Notes under the pieces: model-generated | Seen by the model: only the letters and a program-made list of their open reading frames with translations | Told to the model about the DNA's origin: nothing | Databases searched by the model: none | Part shown: positions 33,237 to 42,264 of the stretch, piece by piece | Layout of the letters: every line of letters starts with the position of its first letter | Numbering within the stretch: the first letter of the stretch is position 1 | NCBI GenBank assembly: GCA_902604855.1 | Contig: CACLAF010000008.1 | Coordinates: 1-56,636 of the forward strand | From: an uncultured SAR86 cluster bacterium | Lineage (GTDB): Bacteria > Pseudomonadota > Gammaproteobacteria > Magnimaribacterales > Magnimaribacteraceae | DNA length: 56,636 nt | Direction of reading: 5' to 3' | Program-made: the position numbers and the translations under genes

Positions 33237-33961
33237 GCGAATCACCTGATCAGCTTAGTTTGAACATCAAACTTGATGATTCTGTAAGCTTGGATAAGTT
33301 TATTCAATGCGATAGTAATATAGATTGTTTAAACTTCCTCAGAAATACACTAAAAGAAGACTCTATCTCAAATTTGTTTTATATATGGGGTAGAGAAGGG
33401 GTAGGAAAATCTTACATTATGCAGGCCCTAAACAGAGAATTTATCAATCTAGATAAAAGGACCTTTCATTTATCTCTCAATGATAAGAGAGTTTCATCTC
33501 CTGAAATTCTACAAAACTTAGAGTCCTTAGATGTGATACTAATAGAGAACATAGATAGTCTTCCAAAAGACGAAGAATGGGAAACTCAAATTTTTTCACT
33601 CATTAATAATGCCCTTACAAGCAAAATAAAAATTTATCTTTCTTCATGTAAAGTTTCAAAAGATCTGCAAATTAGCCTTAAAGATTTACAGTCAAGATTG
33701 TCCTATTTTACTGCGATCGAAATGCCTGAAATTAGCAATGAAGAAAAATTAGATGCTTTATCTCAGTCTTCAGCAAGAAAGGGCTTTAATTTGGACACAA
33801 AAACAAAAGAATTTATCATCAATAATACCTCAAGAGGCTTATCCGATTTGTTACAGCTCTTGAATGATTTAGATGTGTATTCACTTAAGAAAAAGAAAAA
33901 AGTTACCCCATCACTTATAAGACAACTATTAAAGGTTAGATCGGACAATCCTCACAAATAA
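33233..33961 (+). CDS. hda: DnaA-homologue Hda, regulatory inactivation of DnaA
   Basis: AAA+ protein that, bound to the sliding clamp, stimulates ATP hydrolysis by DnaA and so prevents re-initiation. 242 residues. The clamp-binding peptide Q7-L-S-L10 is near the N-terminus, Walker A is GREGVGKS (53-60), Walker B VILIENIDSL. LQSRLSYFTAIEM is the DnaA-like sensor region. The 3' end runs 26 bases into the convergent sppA gene. Confidence 0.93.
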   Translation: MSESPDQLSLNIKLDDSVSLDKFIQCDSNIDCLNFLRNTLKEDSISNLFYIWGREGVGKSYIMQALNREFINLDKRTFHLSLNDKRVSSPEILQNLESLDVILIENIDSLPKDEEWETQIFSLINNALTSKIKIYLSSCKVSKDLQISLKDLQSRLSYFTAIEMPEISNEEKLDALSQSSARKGFNLDTKTKEFIINNTSRGLSDLLQLLNDLDVYSLKKKKKVTPSLIRQLLKVRSDNPHK

Positions 33962-35771
33962 TGTAGATTCCTTTTGGGTCATTGAATTGGTCTATGTCTT
34001 TAAGGACATTTATTACATTTTTTAGTACGAAGTTATCTTTTATATATGGGGGGATCATCCAACCAATATAACCTGAAAATCTCTTTGCTAATTGAGCTCT
34101 CCAGTCAATAGTTTGAATAGGATAGTAAGTTGAGTATTCGGTAATTTCTGCTAATTCAGCAGCTCTTCCAATGGCCATTTTCAGATTTCCAATTTCATCA
34201 ACTAAGCCTAGTTCTTTTGCAGAAGAACCGGCCCATACTCTACCTTGGGCAATTTGATCAACTTGATCTATTGGAATATCTCTTGCTTCGCTTACTAATC
34301 CTATAAATCTTTTATAGCCATACTCTATTTCACTTTGGATTATATTAGAGAGACCTTCACTTAGAGGTTGAGTGATGTCTCCTGATAGATCGATCTTTGA
34401 GGTTTTGACACCATCACTGTTTATACCAATTTCATTCAGCGCTCTATTAAATGTAGGAAGCAGACCAAAGATTCCTATTGATCCAGTTATGGTGTTATGT
34501 GAAGCCCAAATTTCATGCGCATTAGCTGAAATCCAATATCCACCGGAAGCAGCAACATTACCCATGGAAGCAATTATTTTTAAACCCTTTTCTTTCGCCT
34601 CTAAAAGCTCTTGTCTAATTTGTTCTGAAGCAAATACTCCACCTCCACCTGAATCGACTCTAAGTACAATAGCTTTAACATTTTCATCTTCATGTGCTTC
34701 CCTAATCAGTCTTGAGGTTGAGTCACCTCCAATTGTCCCTGGTGGTTGCACTCCATCAACTATGGTTCCTTTCGCAACTATGACCGCAATCTTATTTTTG
34801 TCTTGCTGATCTTTTTTTTCTGAACGAATAAGTTGAAAATACTCAAAGCCAGAAATTCCAGCAAAAGATTTCTTATCTTCAGATACACCAAATAATTCTT
34901 TAAGATAAGATCTTGTCTTTGTTCTAGGCAATAATTTATCTACCAAGCCATAATTAAGAAAAGCTTCAGATGTTGAACCACTTTTATCAGTTAAAACTTT
35001 ATCGGCATTATCAACTAGGTACTGAATTTCATTAGATGTCATTTCTCGATTCTTAGAAACTTCATCTTTATAAGAATCCCAGAGAACATTTAAGTAAGCC
35101 ATATTAGCTTGTTTAGCTTCATTAGACATTTTGTTATCTAGATAAGGCTCTACTGCAGATTTGTATGTGCCAACTCTAAAAACATTAAAATCTACCTTGA
35201 TCTTATCAAGAAAAGATTTAAAGAATAATCTACTTCGTCCGAATCCATCTATGCCAATCAATCCATCATTATTCATAATTATCTCATCGGCATATGACGC
35301 AAGATAATAGCCACTTCTAGAATAATAATCACCGACAGCAATTATGGTCTTATCTGCGTCTTTAATTTTTTGTAAAGCAACTCCTACATCATACAAAACA
35401 GCCTGCCCGGTCCCATCTATATTATCAAGGCTTAAAAGTACATTCTGTACCCTCTCATCTTGGGCAGCAGATTCAAGAACTTCTAGTAAGTCTCCAACGT
35501 ATAACTCCCTTGGCAAATTTCCACTCAGTTGATCAATAGGATCATTTGACCCTGTAATTTGTTCAACAATCGGACCCATTGGGCTTATTACAAGTGCTTT
35601 ATTAGTTGGATCTTTAAATTCACTTACAAACAAAGAACTGATAAAAGAAAATATTGACATGATTATGACGATTGAAAAAATTATATTCAGTGATAAAAAA
35701 AATAATTTTCCTGAAAAAAGCCAAAAAAGTGGATTACTTTTAAATTTTTCTATGAGAGTTTTTTGTTCCAT
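33936..35771 (-). CDS. sppA: Signal peptide peptidase SppA, 67-kDa type
   Basis: Membrane-anchored serine protease that degrades cleaved signal peptides. 611 residues with one N-terminal membrane helix (about 22-48) and two tandem S49 peptidase domains. Catalytic Lys K204 (TYKSAVEPY) in the first domain and Ser S409 (GNVAASGGYW) in the second, matching E. coli K209/S409. ITGSIGIFG and RVDSGGGGVFASE are also typical. The 3' end overlaps hda by 26 bases. Confidence 0.94.
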   Translation of the reverse strand: MEQKTLIEKFKSNPLFWLFSGKLFFLSLNIIFSIVIIMSIFSFISSLFVSEFKDPTNKALVISPMGPIVEQITGSNDPIDQLSGNLPRELYVGDLLEVLESAAQDERVQNVLLSLDNIDGTGQAVLYDVGVALQKIKDADKTIIAVGDYYSRSGYYLASYADEIIMNNDGLIGIDGFGRSRLFFKSFLDKIKVDFNVFRVGTYKSAVEPYLDNKMSNEAKQANMAYLNVLWDSYKDEVSKNREMTSNEIQYLVDNADKVLTDKSGSTSEAFLNYGLVDKLLPRTKTRSYLKELFGVSEDKKSFAGISGFEYFQLIRSEKKDQQDKNKIAVIVAKGTIVDGVQPPGTIGGDSTSRLIREAHEDENVKAIVLRVDSGGGGVFASEQIRQELLEAKEKGLKIIASMGNVAASGGYWISANAHEIWASHNTITGSIGIFGLLPTFNRALNEIGINSDGVKTSKIDLSGDITQPLSEGLSNIIQSEIEYGYKRFIGLVSEARDIPIDQVDQIAQGRVWAGSSAKELGLVDEIGNLKMAIGRAAELAEITEYSTYYPIQTIDWRAQLAKRFSGYIGWMIPPYIKDNFVLKNVINVLKDIDQFNDPKGIYIICEDCPI

Positions 35772-35778
35772 ATTCTTT

Positions 35779-36132
35779 TTAGTTTATTAATTTTAAGACA
35801 TTTTCTGGTGGTCTACCTATGATAGCTTGATTGCTTGAAACAACAATTGGTCTTTCAATTAATTTTGGATTTTCGGACATAAGTTTAATAAGTTTTGAGT
35901 CGTCCAGATTTTTGTCTTTCAAATTTAATTCTTTATATTCAACTTCACCTGTTCTAAGTAATTCTCTGGGTTCAATTCCTAAGAAGTCCAAAATTTTCGT
36001 TAAATCAGATTCTGAAGGTGGCTCTTCAAGATATAGGACGATCTTAGGATTAATACCTTCCTGCTTTAATAAATCTAATGTTTGTCTGGATTTACTACAC
36101 CTAGGATTATGGTAAATGATAAAATGCTTCAT
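35779..36132 (-). CDS. ArsC-like arsenate reductase/Spx family protein
   Basis: A 117-residue thioredoxin-fold protein of the ArsC glutaredoxin-dependent class. Catalytic C12 in YHNPRCSKSRQTL, LYLEEPPSESDLTKIL, LLRTGEVEYKEL and ERPIVV (anion-binding Arg). It is close to YfgD, found near hda in many gammaproteobacteria with unclear substrate, so arsenate reduction should not be assumed; there is no ars operon here. It lies seven bases upstream of sppA in the same direction. Confidence 0.85.
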   Translation of the reverse strand: MKHFIIYHNPRCSKSRQTLDLLKQEGINPKIVLYLEEPPSESDLTKILDFLGIEPRELLRTGEVEYKELNLKDKNLDDSKLIKLMSENPKLIERPIVVSSNQAIIGRPPENVLKLIN

Positions 36133-36147
36133 AGGATAAAAAATTAA

Positions 36148-36609
36148 ATGACATTAAAAAATCTATATTACAAGACAAAATATATTTTACTTACAATTCT
36201 TATATTTTTAAGTGCTTGCTCAGAACCAGATTACAGGCTCGTTGATGGTGGTTCTGGGAAAGTGGATGACTTTTTAGGTAAGTGGTTAATCATAAATTAT
36301 TGGGCAGACTGGTGCCCACCCTGTATTAAGGAGATGCCGGAACTTGAAAATTTTTATAAGGATAATAAGGCACAGGCTCTAGTATTAACTTATAACTTCG
36401 ATAGACTTGAAGGTGAAGAATTGCAAAACCAAATTATCAGGTTTGGTGTAAATGTTCCAAGTATTTTAAATGATCCTGGAGCATTGTTTGGATGGGAGTC
36501 TCCACCAAGCTTACCAGCTACCTATGTTCTTGATCCCGAAGGTAAGCTCATCCACACATTAATAGGACCTCAAACACAGGAGAGCCTCGAAGCTCTAATA
36601 GGGCTTTAA
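36148..36609 (+). CDS. TlpA-like thioredoxin-fold lipoprotein
   Basis: A 153-residue protein with a lipoprotein signal (lipobox L21-S-A-C24) and a thioredoxin fold with an intact active site W55-C56-P-P-C59 (ADWCPPCIKEMPEL). LPATYVLDPEGKLI holds the cis-Pro. Periplasm-facing TlpA/ResA-like proteins reduce disulfides, often in cytochrome c maturation. It is divergent from the ArsC-like gene across only 15 bases and convergent with the M23 peptidase gene. Confidence 0.87.
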   Translation: MTLKNLYYKTKYILLTILIFLSACSEPDYRLVDGGSGKVDDFLGKWLIINYWADWCPPCIKEMPELENFYKDNKAQALVLTYNFDRLEGEELQNQIIRFGVNVPSILNDPGALFGWESPPSLPATYVLDPEGKLIHTLIGPQTQESLEALIGL

Positions 36610-36614
36610 AATAA

Positions 36615-37478
36615 CTAATTAATAAATATTTCTGGATTTATCGGTACACCCAGGAAATATACCTCCCAATGTAAATGAGGTCCCGTAACTCTTCCTGTGC
36701 TTCCAACATATCCAAGTACTTCTCCTGCAATCAACGATTGGTTCATAACGACAGTCTCTTCACTCATATGAGAATAACTACTTACTAAGCCATTTCCATG
36801 ATCTAGGTAAACGACATTTCCTTTATAAAAAAAATTACCGATGAGAATTACTTTACCATCCAAGGGAGCCCTAATAGGTTCGCCTTCATTGGCAGCAATA
36901 TCCAAACCAATATGTCTATTCCTAGGCTCCCCATTTATAAACCTTCTAACTCCGAATTCACTGCTAGTTATGCCTGTTACGGGAATATCCATCTTTGTTT
37001 GCTTGAGATCTGAGGATGATAAAGTATTTTTCGCGGTCAAACCTTGTAGATATTCTCTTTCGATTCTTTCTTGCATTGAACTTGGAGGATTGACTAAGTC
37101 TTTATTCTGTATCAGTATCCTAGATTCCCTATAAAATTTATCCTCAATACTTAGTGTGTCTATAAGTTCATCATTAAGAGTTACTTCAATTTTATTCTTA
37201 CTATAGGTAAGTGGGATTGGAGCAAGAATGTTCGCATTCAAATCATCATCTCTACAAATCATAAATTTGAGATTACCCATTTGTAATTTATTCTTTAAAT
37301 CTGAATCATTCGACTTCAGATAGTAGTTAACCAATCCTCCTGGATAATTTTTATCAATAGGAAAATAACAGCTTTCGTTTTTTTTATTAAGAGTAGGAAG
37401 GTATGCACAAGATGATAATAAACATATCAATAAAACTAAAGACCTACTTTTCATCAATCTTATTAAGTATTTGAGCAA
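36615..37478 (-). CDS. M23 peptidase, peptidoglycan endopeptidase-like lipoprotein
   Basis: A LytM/M23 protein of 287 residues. The C-terminal domain has both zinc motifs: HIGLDIAANEGEPIRAPLDG (H-x3-D) and the HLHWEV ending; GNGLVSSYSHMSE is the middle His block. The N-terminus is a lipoprotein signal ending LLSSC. Two starts fit: TTG at 37478 with AAAGGAG six bases ahead, or ATG at 37454 giving a shorter signal. Either way the gene overlaps xseA. It cleaves or remodels peptidoglycan cross-links in the periplasm, or acts as a regulator if inactive; all key residues seem present. Confidence 0.85.
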   Translation of the reverse strand: MLKYLIRLMKSRSLVLLICLLSSCAYLPTLNKKNESCYFPIDKNYPGGLVNYYLKSNDSDLKNKLQMGNLKFMICRDDDLNANILAPIPLTYSKNKIEVTLNDELIDTLSIEDKFYRESRILIQNKDLVNPPSSMQERIEREYLQGLTAKNTLSSSDLKQTKMDIPVTGITSSEFGVRRFINGEPRNRHIGLDIAANEGEPIRAPLDGKVILIGNFFYKGNVVYLDHGNGLVSSYSHMSEETVVMNQSLIAGEVLGYVGSTGRVTGPHLHWEVYFLGVPINPEIFIN

Positions 37479-38793
37479 GAATTTCTCCTTTTTGAAATCT
37501 TGCTTTAATCTTTTGATTTACCTTCAATTCTTCAGAAGAGGTAATAATTTTATTAGTATCATCTGTAACAATTGAGTAGCCTCTGCTCAATACAGCTAAA
37601 GGACTTACCGCTTCTAGAGTATTGATATTTTTAAGATAGTTTTTATTAGCATTCTCAATATTCAATTTTATGGAGTTAATAAGATTTAAATAACTTTCGT
37701 TTATTTTAGTTTGTTTAAATTTGATTTCTGTTGCTGGAGATGAGGCCTTCAGTTGTGAGGTGTTTCTCTCTAATCTATTTTTCTTATCTAAGGTTATATT
37801 CAATAAAAGGTCTTTCATCCTTGTTTCAAAATTATCTAATTTTTGTGATGTCTCTCTTAATTTTTCTCCAGGATGTCTTATGAGAGCCATTTTAAAATCG
37901 AGAACTTCCTTTAGGGCTCCAATTTTATTTAGTAATCCCTTTTCGAGGGAGTCTTTATTCCTTGAGAAGGATTCAAATAAATTAGTATGATTCTGACTTA
38001 TTATTTCAGCGGCTGCAGACGGCGTTGGAGCTCTTAAATCTGAGACAAAATCGCTAATTGTGAAGTCAGTCTCGTGACCAATGGCACTAATTATAGGAAG
38101 TTGTGACTTTGAGATCTCTCTTGCAACAGATTCCATATTAAAACACCACAAGTCTTCTATTGATCCGCCACCTCTAGCTAAAATAATCACATCAAAATTT
38201 TCTACTTCATTAGCTCTTCTTATTGCTTTAACGATTTCTTTATCTGCCGTTCTTCCTTGAACTTGAGATTCCAGTAAAGTGAGCTTTATGAATGGTGATC
38301 TTCTTCTAAGCACATTTATGATATCTTGAAATACTGCTCCAGTTTCCGATGTAATTACAGCAACTGATAAGGGAAGTTTAGGAATTGATTTTTTTCTACT
38401 TTGATCAAAGAGACCATCATTTTCTAGCTTAAGTTTTAGATCCTCAAACGCTTTTAATAATGCCCCTTCACCAAATACTTCGATATGTTTAACATTAAAT
38501 TGATATCTTCCTGAAGGTGCATAAATACTAATATTGCCATTGAGAATTAATTCATCTCCTACCTTAGGATCAAATAAAACATTTTGGTTTTCAAATTTAA
38601 ACATGACACAACTCAAAGAGGACTTCTTATCTTTTATGGTAAAGTACCAATGACCTGATCCATGAGCTGTGAAGCTAGAAATTTCGCCCTGTATCCAAAC
38701 ATTAGATAAATCCTTTTCTAATAAACCTTTAGCAAGGTTATTAATGTCAGATACCGAAACAATTTCTTGATTATTCGATGGAACTTGGCTCAT
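37444..38793 (-). CDS. xseA: Exodeoxyribonuclease VII large subunit
   Basis: Single-strand DNA nuclease subunit. 449 residues: N-terminal OB-fold (VWIQGEISSFTAHGSGHWYF, FTIKDKKSSLSCVMF), core with AVITSETGAVFQDIINVLRR, ILARGGGSIEDLWCFN, and SAIGHETDFTISDFVSDLRA, then a long coiled coil and a C-terminal VLSRGYSIV segment. xseB is not adjacent. The end overlaps the M23 gene. Confidence 0.94.
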   Translation of the reverse strand: MSQVPSNNQEIVSVSDINNLAKGLLEKDLSNVWIQGEISSFTAHGSGHWYFTIKDKKSSLSCVMFKFENQNVLFDPKVGDELILNGNISIYAPSGRYQFNVKHIEVFGEGALLKAFEDLKLKLENDGLFDQSRKKSIPKLPLSVAVITSETGAVFQDIINVLRRRSPFIKLTLLESQVQGRTADKEIVKAIRRANEVENFDVIILARGGGSIEDLWCFNMESVAREISKSQLPIISAIGHETDFTISDFVSDLRAPTPSAAAEIISQNHTNLFESFSRNKDSLEKGLLNKIGALKEVLDFKMALIRHPGEKLRETSQKLDNFETRMKDLLLNITLDKKNRLERNTSQLKASSPATEIKFKQTKINESYLNLINSIKLNIENANKNYLKNINTLEAVSPLAVLSRGYSIVTDDTNKIITSSEELKVNQKIKARFQKGEILAQILNKIDEK

Positions 38794-38817
38794 GTTACAA
38801 AAGTATAACTGAAGATT

Positions 38818-39693
38818 TTGAACGAAGAAAAAAATATATCGAGAGAGCTTGTTAAAGGTATTTTCTTATTACTTATTGGCGCTTTAATGCTGGGAGGTTC
38901 CGGAATTTTTGTAAAACTAAGCGATTCTTCACCTTCTTTGATTGCGTTTTATAGATCCCTTTTTGCATTGCCTTTTTTATATGCATGGATGAAATTTGAA
39001 GAAAGAAATAATTCCCAAGACATAATTTGGGATAAAAAAACATTTTTCTTTCTGGTATTAGGTGGATTATGTTTTGCTTTAGATATGTCAATTTGGAATT
39101 GGTCCTTGTCCTTCACTTCAGTCGCTAACGCAACACTCATGGCAAATATAGCACCAGTCTTTGTTGTTATCTTCGGTGTCTTATTTCTTGGCTACAAAAT
39201 TGAAATTTCTTTTATAGTTACTTTATTGCTTGCCTTACTAGGGGTATTTCTTGTCGTTTTGCCAGGAGAGAAAATAATGGTTTTCGGTGATTCATTGGGA
39301 ATCTTAGCTGCTGTTTTTTATGCCGGATATATATTATCTATAAAAGATCTTACCAATGTTCTTCAACCAGCTAAGACTCTTTTTTATGTAACAATAATAA
39401 CTACTGTTTGTCTGTTTCCCATTAGCTTGATTGAAGCGGACAGCTTGAATCTTAGTAAATCAGAGTTTTTTATACTCATCTCTTATGCTATTTTTTCTCA
39501 AACTTTTGCACAAGGTTTAATAACTTCAGGAATTTCAAAAGTTTCCGCCCATTTATCTTCGTTAGTACTTTTGATGCAACCTGTGGCGGCTGCATTTTAC
39601 GGATGGTTTTTTCTGCAAGAGTTGTTGAGCCCGTTACAAATGGCCGGGGGATTAATAGTTTTGGCTGCTATTTATTTAGCTTCCAGAAAATAA
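38818..39693 (+). CDS. EamA/DMT family transporter
   Basis: A 291-residue, roughly ten-helix permease with two EamA repeats. The first has LMLGGSGIFVKLSDSSPSLI and YRSLFALPFLYAW; the second starts at GDSLGILAAVFYAGYIL. The substrate is unknown (metabolites or amino acids in other members). The start is TTG at 38818; no ATG fits the N-terminus. It is divergent from xseA (24 bases) and its stop is one base from the crotonase stop. Confidence 0.85.
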   Translation: MNEEKNISRELVKGIFLLLIGALMLGGSGIFVKLSDSSPSLIAFYRSLFALPFLYAWMKFEERNNSQDIIWDKKTFFFLVLGGLCFALDMSIWNWSLSFTSVANATLMANIAPVFVVIFGVLFLGYKIEISFIVTLLLALLGVFLVVLPGEKIMVFGDSLGILAAVFYAGYILSIKDLTNVLQPAKTLFYVTIITTVCLFPISLIEADSLNLSKSEFFILISYAIFSQTFAQGLITSGISKVSAHLSSLVLLMQPVAAAFYGWFFLQELLSPLQMAGGLIVLAAIYLASRK

Positions 39694-39694
39694 G

Positions 39695-40489
39695 CTAATC
39701 CCATTTTGGTTCTCTTTTCTCAAGAAAAGCCGCTATACCTTCTTGCGCATCAGGACCGGCAAATGTTTCAGCACTCTTCTTACCGAGATATGGAAGAGCT
39801 TCATCAAAATTCATAGCATCTTGCTTAACATAAGCTTCTAAACCAAACTGCATTGTTCCAGGAGCTAAGTTTGCTAGATCAGATGCTAATTTATCAACAG
39901 TCTTATCTAATTGATCGCTAGGTACAGATTGATTAATCAAACCCCATTCCTCAGCCTTTTTAGAATCAATTGCTTGACCCCTCATGCAAAAATCTAATCC
40001 AGCCCTTTTTGGCATAACTCTAAATAATCCAGCCATAACCATATGAGGCCAGACACCCCTAAGAATCTCTGGAGCCGAGAACTTAGCCTCTTCAGTTGCA
40101 ATAGCATGTGTACAATTTGTTACCATTAAAAGGGCACCTGCATGAACCGATCCTTGTATCTTGCAAATTACAGGTTTGTATAAATGTCTAATGAGAAGAC
40201 TAATATCATCAGATCCTTCTATTTTTGGTACGTTTGATTCTGCCTGTTCTCTTCTTAGATCAGCTCCCGCACAAAAAACGTCTCCTTCAGCAGCTATTAT
40301 TACAACTCTAATTTCCCTCTCTTGCTTTGCATAGGATAATGCATAACAAATTTCATTCATCATTACATTATTTAGAGCATTTTTCTTTTCGGGCCTATTA
40401 AGGGTGATGGTGAGTACATTATTATCTACATTTATTTTAGTAGCTTGAAATATTAATCCTTCAAGAGATAATTTATTTTCCATAGTCAT
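39695..40489 (-). CDS. Enoyl-CoA hydratase/isomerase (crotonase) family protein
   Basis: A 264-residue crotonase. The oxyanion-hole loops are CAGADL (73-78) and GSVHAGALL (113-121). Of the two glutamates used by classical hydratases, only the second is present (E141 in APEILRG); the first is Leu (L121). That pattern fits isomerases or other crotonases at least as well as a simple hydratase. By position, last gene of the carboxylase-AtuA operon, it could process the carboxylated enoyl-CoA as AtuE or LiuC do. It starts one base after the AtuA stop. Confidence 0.82.
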   Translation of the reverse strand: MTMENKLSLEGLIFQATKINVDNNVLTITLNRPEKKNALNNVMMNEICYALSYAKQEREIRVVIIAAEGDVFCAGADLRREQAESNVPKIEGSDDISLLIRHLYKPVICKIQGSVHAGALLMVTNCTHAIATEEAKFSAPEILRGVWPHMVMAGLFRVMPKRAGLDFCMRGQAIDSKKAEEWGLINQSVPSDQLDKTVDKLASDLANLAPGTMQFGLEAYVKQDAMNFDEALPYLGKKSAETFAGPDAQEGIAAFLEKREPKWD

Positions 40490-40490
40490 A

Positions 40491-42260
40491 TTAATTTTTT
40501 AAAAAATCGGGTATTTCAATATCTTTAGCTCTTAAGTATTCGCCTAAAGATTTTGCTTGGCCATCTAGACGAGTCGAGGAGGAAACTCCATCTTGTAAGA
40601 TGTCATGAACATAGAAATTCAGTGAAAGTATATTGGGCAGTTCGTACCTATCAATTTCATATTGTTTCAAATCTGGTAAAAGCTCCTTTAGCTTTTCTAC
40701 TGAGAGAAATTCATATAGATATGAATACGCATCTTGAGTTTTGGCCCAAACGCCTAAATTAGCACATCCTCCTTTATCTCCAGATCTGGTTCCATATAGG
40801 CTTCCAAATTTTGCCTTAGAAACATTTTCATACGACGGCACTTCATTTTCATAAGGTTCCTTTTGATAATAAGTTTCTTCGAAATCCATTTGACTGGTTG
40901 GTTCTACTTCTATTTTTTTTCCTTCAAAATGAACATTTTCTTTTATAAATTTACTATCGATTAGAGCAGGCCAATATTGAATATAAGGACCTGAAGGCAT
41001 TCCTGATCTTCCCGTGTAACCTGGGATACTCGCTAAACCTAATTCAACTATCTTTGCACTAAAAAGTCGTCCAACAAGATCAGGATTTTGTGACATTACA
41101 GAAATTCTTAGAGATGCTTGTGCCTCTTCATTAGATATCGGATTATCATGATCTGTCCTTATGAGTTGAATATCAACATGATCAAATTGATCCTTCCCTC
41201 CGACATTATCAAATATTAGATCTGTGACTAGTTTAGCTTTATCTTCTATATCAATCCCTGTTAATAGGATTTCTGTTCCATTTCTAAAACCACCGGCAAG
41301 ATTAACGCAAACTTTATGAGTTTTTGGAGCACTTGAACCTCTGCATCCGCTGACAAATACTCTATCCTCCGCTTCTTGTTCCATCTTCAGGGTGTCAAAG
41401 TGTCCTATAACATCAGGATTCATATAAGCAGGTGAACCAATTTCATATAACAGTTGGGCAGTTACAGTTCCAACGGATACTAACCCACCAGTTCCCGGAT
41501 GTTTTGTTATCGTAAAACTTCCATCCTCATAGATTTCTGCGATTGGGTAACCCATATTGAAGAAAGAGGGGACTTCATGAAAAAAAGAGTAATTACCACC
41601 AGTCGCTTGGGCTCCACATTCTATAATATGACCAGCAGCTAAAGCACCCGCCAAGGCATCAAAATTATCTCTTGACCAATTATATTTCCAAGCCGCAGGA
41701 CCAATTACTACTGCAGCATCGGTCACTCTAGGACATACAACTACATCAGCGCCATTATCTAAGGCTTCTTTTATACCCCAGGCACCGAAATATGCATTTG
41801 CTGTCAGAGGTGGTTTTGAGTAATCATGCAAAGAAATACCTTTTTCCATATTAGCTAGAGGCTCATTAGCTTTCTTTAACTCTTCAAACCTTGGAATAAG
41901 ATCATCTCCATCAATATAAGCAACCTTTAGGTCTAAATTTAATTCTTGAATAATTTCTTCAATTTTATTTGCCATAGAGGAGGGATTTAGGCCTCCTGCA
42001 TTGGTGACTATTTTTATATTTTTTTCTTGGCAAGTTACAGCTACATCTTTGAATTGTTTTAAGAAGGTTCCTACATACCCTTGATCTTCTCCTCTCTTCA
42101 TCTTTTGGTTGTAGAGGATTGTCATAGTTAGTTCAGCAAGGTAATCACCTGTTAAAACATCTATAGGTCCACCATCAACCATATCCTTTGCAGCTGAAAG
42201 TCTATCTCCATAAAAACCACTACAGTTTCCTATGATTATTTTATCTTTAGAGTTTGCCAT
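40491..42260 (-). CDS. atuA: AtuA family protein (DUF1446), acyclic terpene utilisation
   Basis: A 589-residue protein. The N-terminal DUF1446 domain is seen in IIGNCSGFYGDRLSAAKDMV, DVLTGDYLAELTMTILYNQK, KIVTNAGGLNPSSMA and DVVVCPRVTDAAVVIGPA. The C-terminal 120 residues (LYGTRSGDKGGCANLGVWAK) are the AtuA-associated small domain. AtuA is needed for citronellol/geraniol catabolism in Pseudomonas, but its reaction is not known. It is four bases downstream of the carboxylase alpha gene, within the operon. Confidence 0.87.
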   Translation of the reverse strand: MANSKDKIIIGNCSGFYGDRLSAAKDMVDGGPIDVLTGDYLAELTMTILYNQKMKRGEDQGYVGTFLKQFKDVAVTCQEKNIKIVTNAGGLNPSSMANKIEEIIQELNLDLKVAYIDGDDLIPRFEELKKANEPLANMEKGISLHDYSKPPLTANAYFGAWGIKEALDNGADVVVCPRVTDAAVVIGPAAWKYNWSRDNFDALAGALAAGHIIECGAQATGGNYSFFHEVPSFFNMGYPIAEIYEDGSFTITKHPGTGGLVSVGTVTAQLLYEIGSPAYMNPDVIGHFDTLKMEQEAEDRVFVSGCRGSSAPKTHKVCVNLAGGFRNGTEILLTGIDIEDKAKLVTDLIFDNVGGKDQFDHVDIQLIRTDHDNPISNEEAQASLRISVMSQNPDLVGRLFSAKIVELGLASIPGYTGRSGMPSGPYIQYWPALIDSKFIKENVHFEGKKIEVEPTSQMDFEETYYQKEPYENEVPSYENVSKAKFGSLYGTRSGDKGGCANLGVWAKTQDAYSYLYEFLSVEKLKELLPDLKQYEIDRYELPNILSLNFYVHDILQDGVSSSTRLDGQAKSLGEYLRAKDIEIPDFLKN

Positions 42261-42264
42261 ACAA

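Noticed and set aside
35779-36132. Arsenic resistance
   Set aside because: Only an ArsC/YfgD-like gene near hda; no arsB, arsR or arsenite pump. The location is the usual housekeeping one.
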